From assembly GCA_018907035.1 (NCBI GenBank), contig JACCIC010000002.1, forward strand, positions 7,887,501 to 7,951,500: DNA of 64,000 nucleotides, read 5' to 3'. This DNA comes from Sycobia sp. Sy_11. Taxonomy: Eukaryota > Arthropoda > Insecta > Hymenoptera > Epichrysomallidae. Numbering within the stretch: the first letter of the stretch is position 1; every line of letters starts with the position of its first letter. The translations under genes and the position numbers were made by a program. Of the stretch, positions 61,701 to 64,000 are shown one piece after another. Under the pieces are notes generated by a model that was not told the DNA's origin, ran no database searches, and was given only the letters and a program-made list of their open reading frames with translations.

Positions 61701-62935
61701 CATATTTTAAAACTTTGTCACTAAAATTTAAGTTCCCCTCGCCCCTCCCCTTTCGCCCACCTACAGCCATGAGCACAGTTCACATCAGCGTCCATTTGTC
61801 GATTCACGGAATGGAGGTGCCATTCGCAAGGATTATTATTATTATCGACAAGCGACTTAACGAATATGTTCTCTCCCTTTTCTACATAAAACAATATAGA
61901 TAAATAATTCCCAATTTCATCTCTATGATAAAGTAATTAAGGACTTAAGTTTGTCCTGATTTTTATAACGACAAAGATGAGCCATGTAAGTCAATAAACG
62001 ATTCCAAAATCAACGCTTGAATCATTGGTATAGTTCTTCCTGTTTTTGACTGTGAAAGAACAAGTCTTTCAAAAGTGTAATCTCAACTCAAAAGCATAGA
62101 AATAGTATAAGATTTATTTAATCAAGCGATGTAAACATAGAAATGCGTTTTGTGAAGTAGGTGAAAGTTTTGCACGGTTACAGATTTTTATATTTGATAT
62201 TGAGAATATATACAATACATATTATAACCTCAAATTTTTTGATTTATAATTTTTTCAATTTATTACATCATAAGACCACATCCATACAATATAATTATAG
62301 GAATAATATCAGAATTGATGATTTGTTGTAACAGAATCTGAAGATGTAATGCATGTAGAAATATTTGTAGCGTACTAATCGTAACGATGGTGTAAATTAT
62401 TGAATCACTAATTAATTAAAATTATCAACTAATTTTATCAACTAATTGTCATCTATTCAAGGCTAAGCTAAATACTGCAGCCACTAATTCGTTTGAATAC
62501 GTTGGAATATAATAAATAGAAAATTTGAAAGGTCTTATGTATTCTTTTTAATGGTTTTGCAAAAAAAAAAAAAAATGAAGTGATATTTTTTCGCAATAAA
62601 AACTGTTATCGCGAGTTCGACAAGAATATCTCTTTTGATTATTTTCTCCATACAGTTCGATATTTAACACTGAAGGAACACTGGCTAAAATTGGAGTAAT
62701 CCCGATGCCATTTATAATAAATAAAAAAAATAAATAAAATCGAGTCTAACTAGCACGAAATAAATATGATGCTCTAACTATTATTTATGCGTCTACGATA
62801 TAGTTAATGAACAATATTACAAAATTACTTTAATGATTTGTTTAATTATCTACAATTACGTTCAATATTTTATAAATATTGATATTTAAAGTTAGTTTCA
62901 GATGCTCTCAATGTGAAGGTTTGCTACCAAATGAA

Positions 62936-62959
62936 ATAAATAAATAAATAAATAAATAA

Positions 62960-63001
<42 letters not shown>
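62936..63001. repeat. (TAAA)n-(TA)n microsatellite
   Basis: About seven TAAA units followed by about 18 TA units. Confidence 0.85.
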
Positions 63002-63003
<2 letters not shown>

Positions 63004-63344
63004 TGTTATGAAAACTGCAGCATCATTTGTTGTTACATAGGGCTTGTTACAAAATCTATCAACAAAACGTTTTAACATATTTATTCGTCGAACTCGAGTG
63101 GATTTTTTCTCTTCAAAAAGTAAAACTTAAATTTATTAAATTATTTAGAATTAGTTTCGTAACGTTTTGTCAATTTACGATAAGGCATGAACCATCTCAA
63201 GTATTTTGGAGAAGCTTTCCACTTTTGGTATATGGCTTTATGACGTCACATCAAGAATTCTGACTAATCCGATGTCAGGCAGTCGTCCAGGCAGCAAAGG
63301 CAAAAGGAAGCGCAAATATAATATAGACAGTGTATATATAGATC

Positions 63345-63345
<1 letters not shown>

Positions 63346-63394
<49 letters not shown>

Positions 63395-63395
63395 C

Positions 63396-63433
<38 letters not shown>

Positions 63434-63438
63434 GGATA
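63346..63438. repeat. (GATA)n microsatellite
   Basis: About 22 GATA units with two single-base variants (GATACATA and GATGGATA), flanked by a GA-rich segment. Confidence 0.92.
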
Positions 63439-64000
63439 GAGAGAGCGAGTAAGAGGAGGGGGGCATACGATTCGCACATGCGCAATCACGAGAAAAGAAC
63501 AAAAACTATATATATTCGAATAATTCGCACATCAGCTGATCACAGTGTGTTTGGGCCGTGGTTTCGGCTTATACTATACTCACGACTAAACTATATAAAA
63601 TGCGATGTACTCTTACCATATTCTTACTGACGAAAGTATATTTAAATTTTCATCAGTAAGAAGCTTTGAATGGATTAATGCACGATGGCTATCCTAATTA
63701 AAATGAACGATAAAATTTTTTTTTACTTTTTACCCCACTTATGCTTATTGATAAAATATAATTCATTATTGTCGGCAATTTTTCTGAGAAAAAAAAATTG
63801 AACAGATATTTCGGCAATAGGAATGTATATATTGATTACGCACTAAATCAACTGAAAAAATTTAAATGAAAATAAAGAAGCTTTCAATATTATTAACATA
63901 GACTGATAAGATAGTATATTTCGGGAGACCGCTCGTTCAACCTTTTAATTAATGACTTAGATATTAGGATATTTTCGTTCGTCTGATGTATGTATATATA

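Larger units (their letters stand above)
61701..64000. other. non-coding right end of window
   Basis: No gene is recognised. The stretch contains a (TAAA)n-(TA)n repeat (62936-63001), a GATA array and AT-rich DNA. Confidence 0.5.

Noticed and set aside
1..64000. CRISPR arrays, tRNA or rRNA genes, bacterial operons
   Set aside because: No spaced direct repeats, no cloverleaf with recognisable A and B boxes, and no rRNA-like sequence were seen. The GC-rich exons have eukaryotic splice junctions, so they are not bacterial contamination.

Overview
This is a eukaryotic, almost certainly insect, nuclear genome window. Genes are interrupted by AT-rich GT-AG introns, (TA)n and other microsatellites are abundant, mariner transposons are present, and the gene set includes an innexin, which is an invertebrate gap-junction family. 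Very GC-rich coding exons set in AT-rich non-coding DNA, alternating with AT-rich genes, would fit a hymenopteran (wasp, ant or bee relative), but that is inference.

Layout. 1-3337: AT-rich non-coding sequence with one orphan GC-rich open segment (766-865). 3338-5992 (+): two terminal exons of an LDL-receptor-family gene (YWTD propeller plus EGF module), its first part lying upstream or off the window; its intron holds a foldback/TIR element. 5993-11854: no recognised gene. 11855-18958 (+): a complete five-exon innexin (360 aa). 18959-22358: innexin 3' flank with microsatellites. 22359-36162 (-): a complete five-exon BTB-BACK-Kelch gene (583 aa) whose 7.8 kb first intron carries two dead mariners of different lineages. 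36857-37612 (-): MED4, a single coding exon with a spliced 5' UTR. 38926-39931 (+): TMEM256/DUF423 homologue in four exons, head to head with MED4. 39932-44335: non-coding, with one possible signal-peptide exon. 44336-60530 (-): the HECT E3 ubiquitin ligase TRIP12 (fly ctrip), modelled here as 24 coding exons, about 2289 aa. 60531-64000: TRIP12 upstream region and microsatellites.

The exon models were built by matching splice phase across every junction. The coding lengths of the innexin (1083 nt), Kelch (1752 nt), TMEM256 (507 nt) and TRIP12 (6870 nt) genes all come out as whole numbers of codons. The genes look functionally unrelated: surface receptor, gap junction, a probable Cullin-3 adaptor, transcription Mediator, a small membrane protein, and a ubiquitin ligase. 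The only shared control suggested is the MED4/TMEM256 divergent promoter. I found no evidence for a novel multi-gene system. The points most worth a second look are the foldback element, the dispersed repeat families, the orphan exon-like segments, the TRIP12 alternative splice sites and the sharp base-composition switch inside TRIP12.
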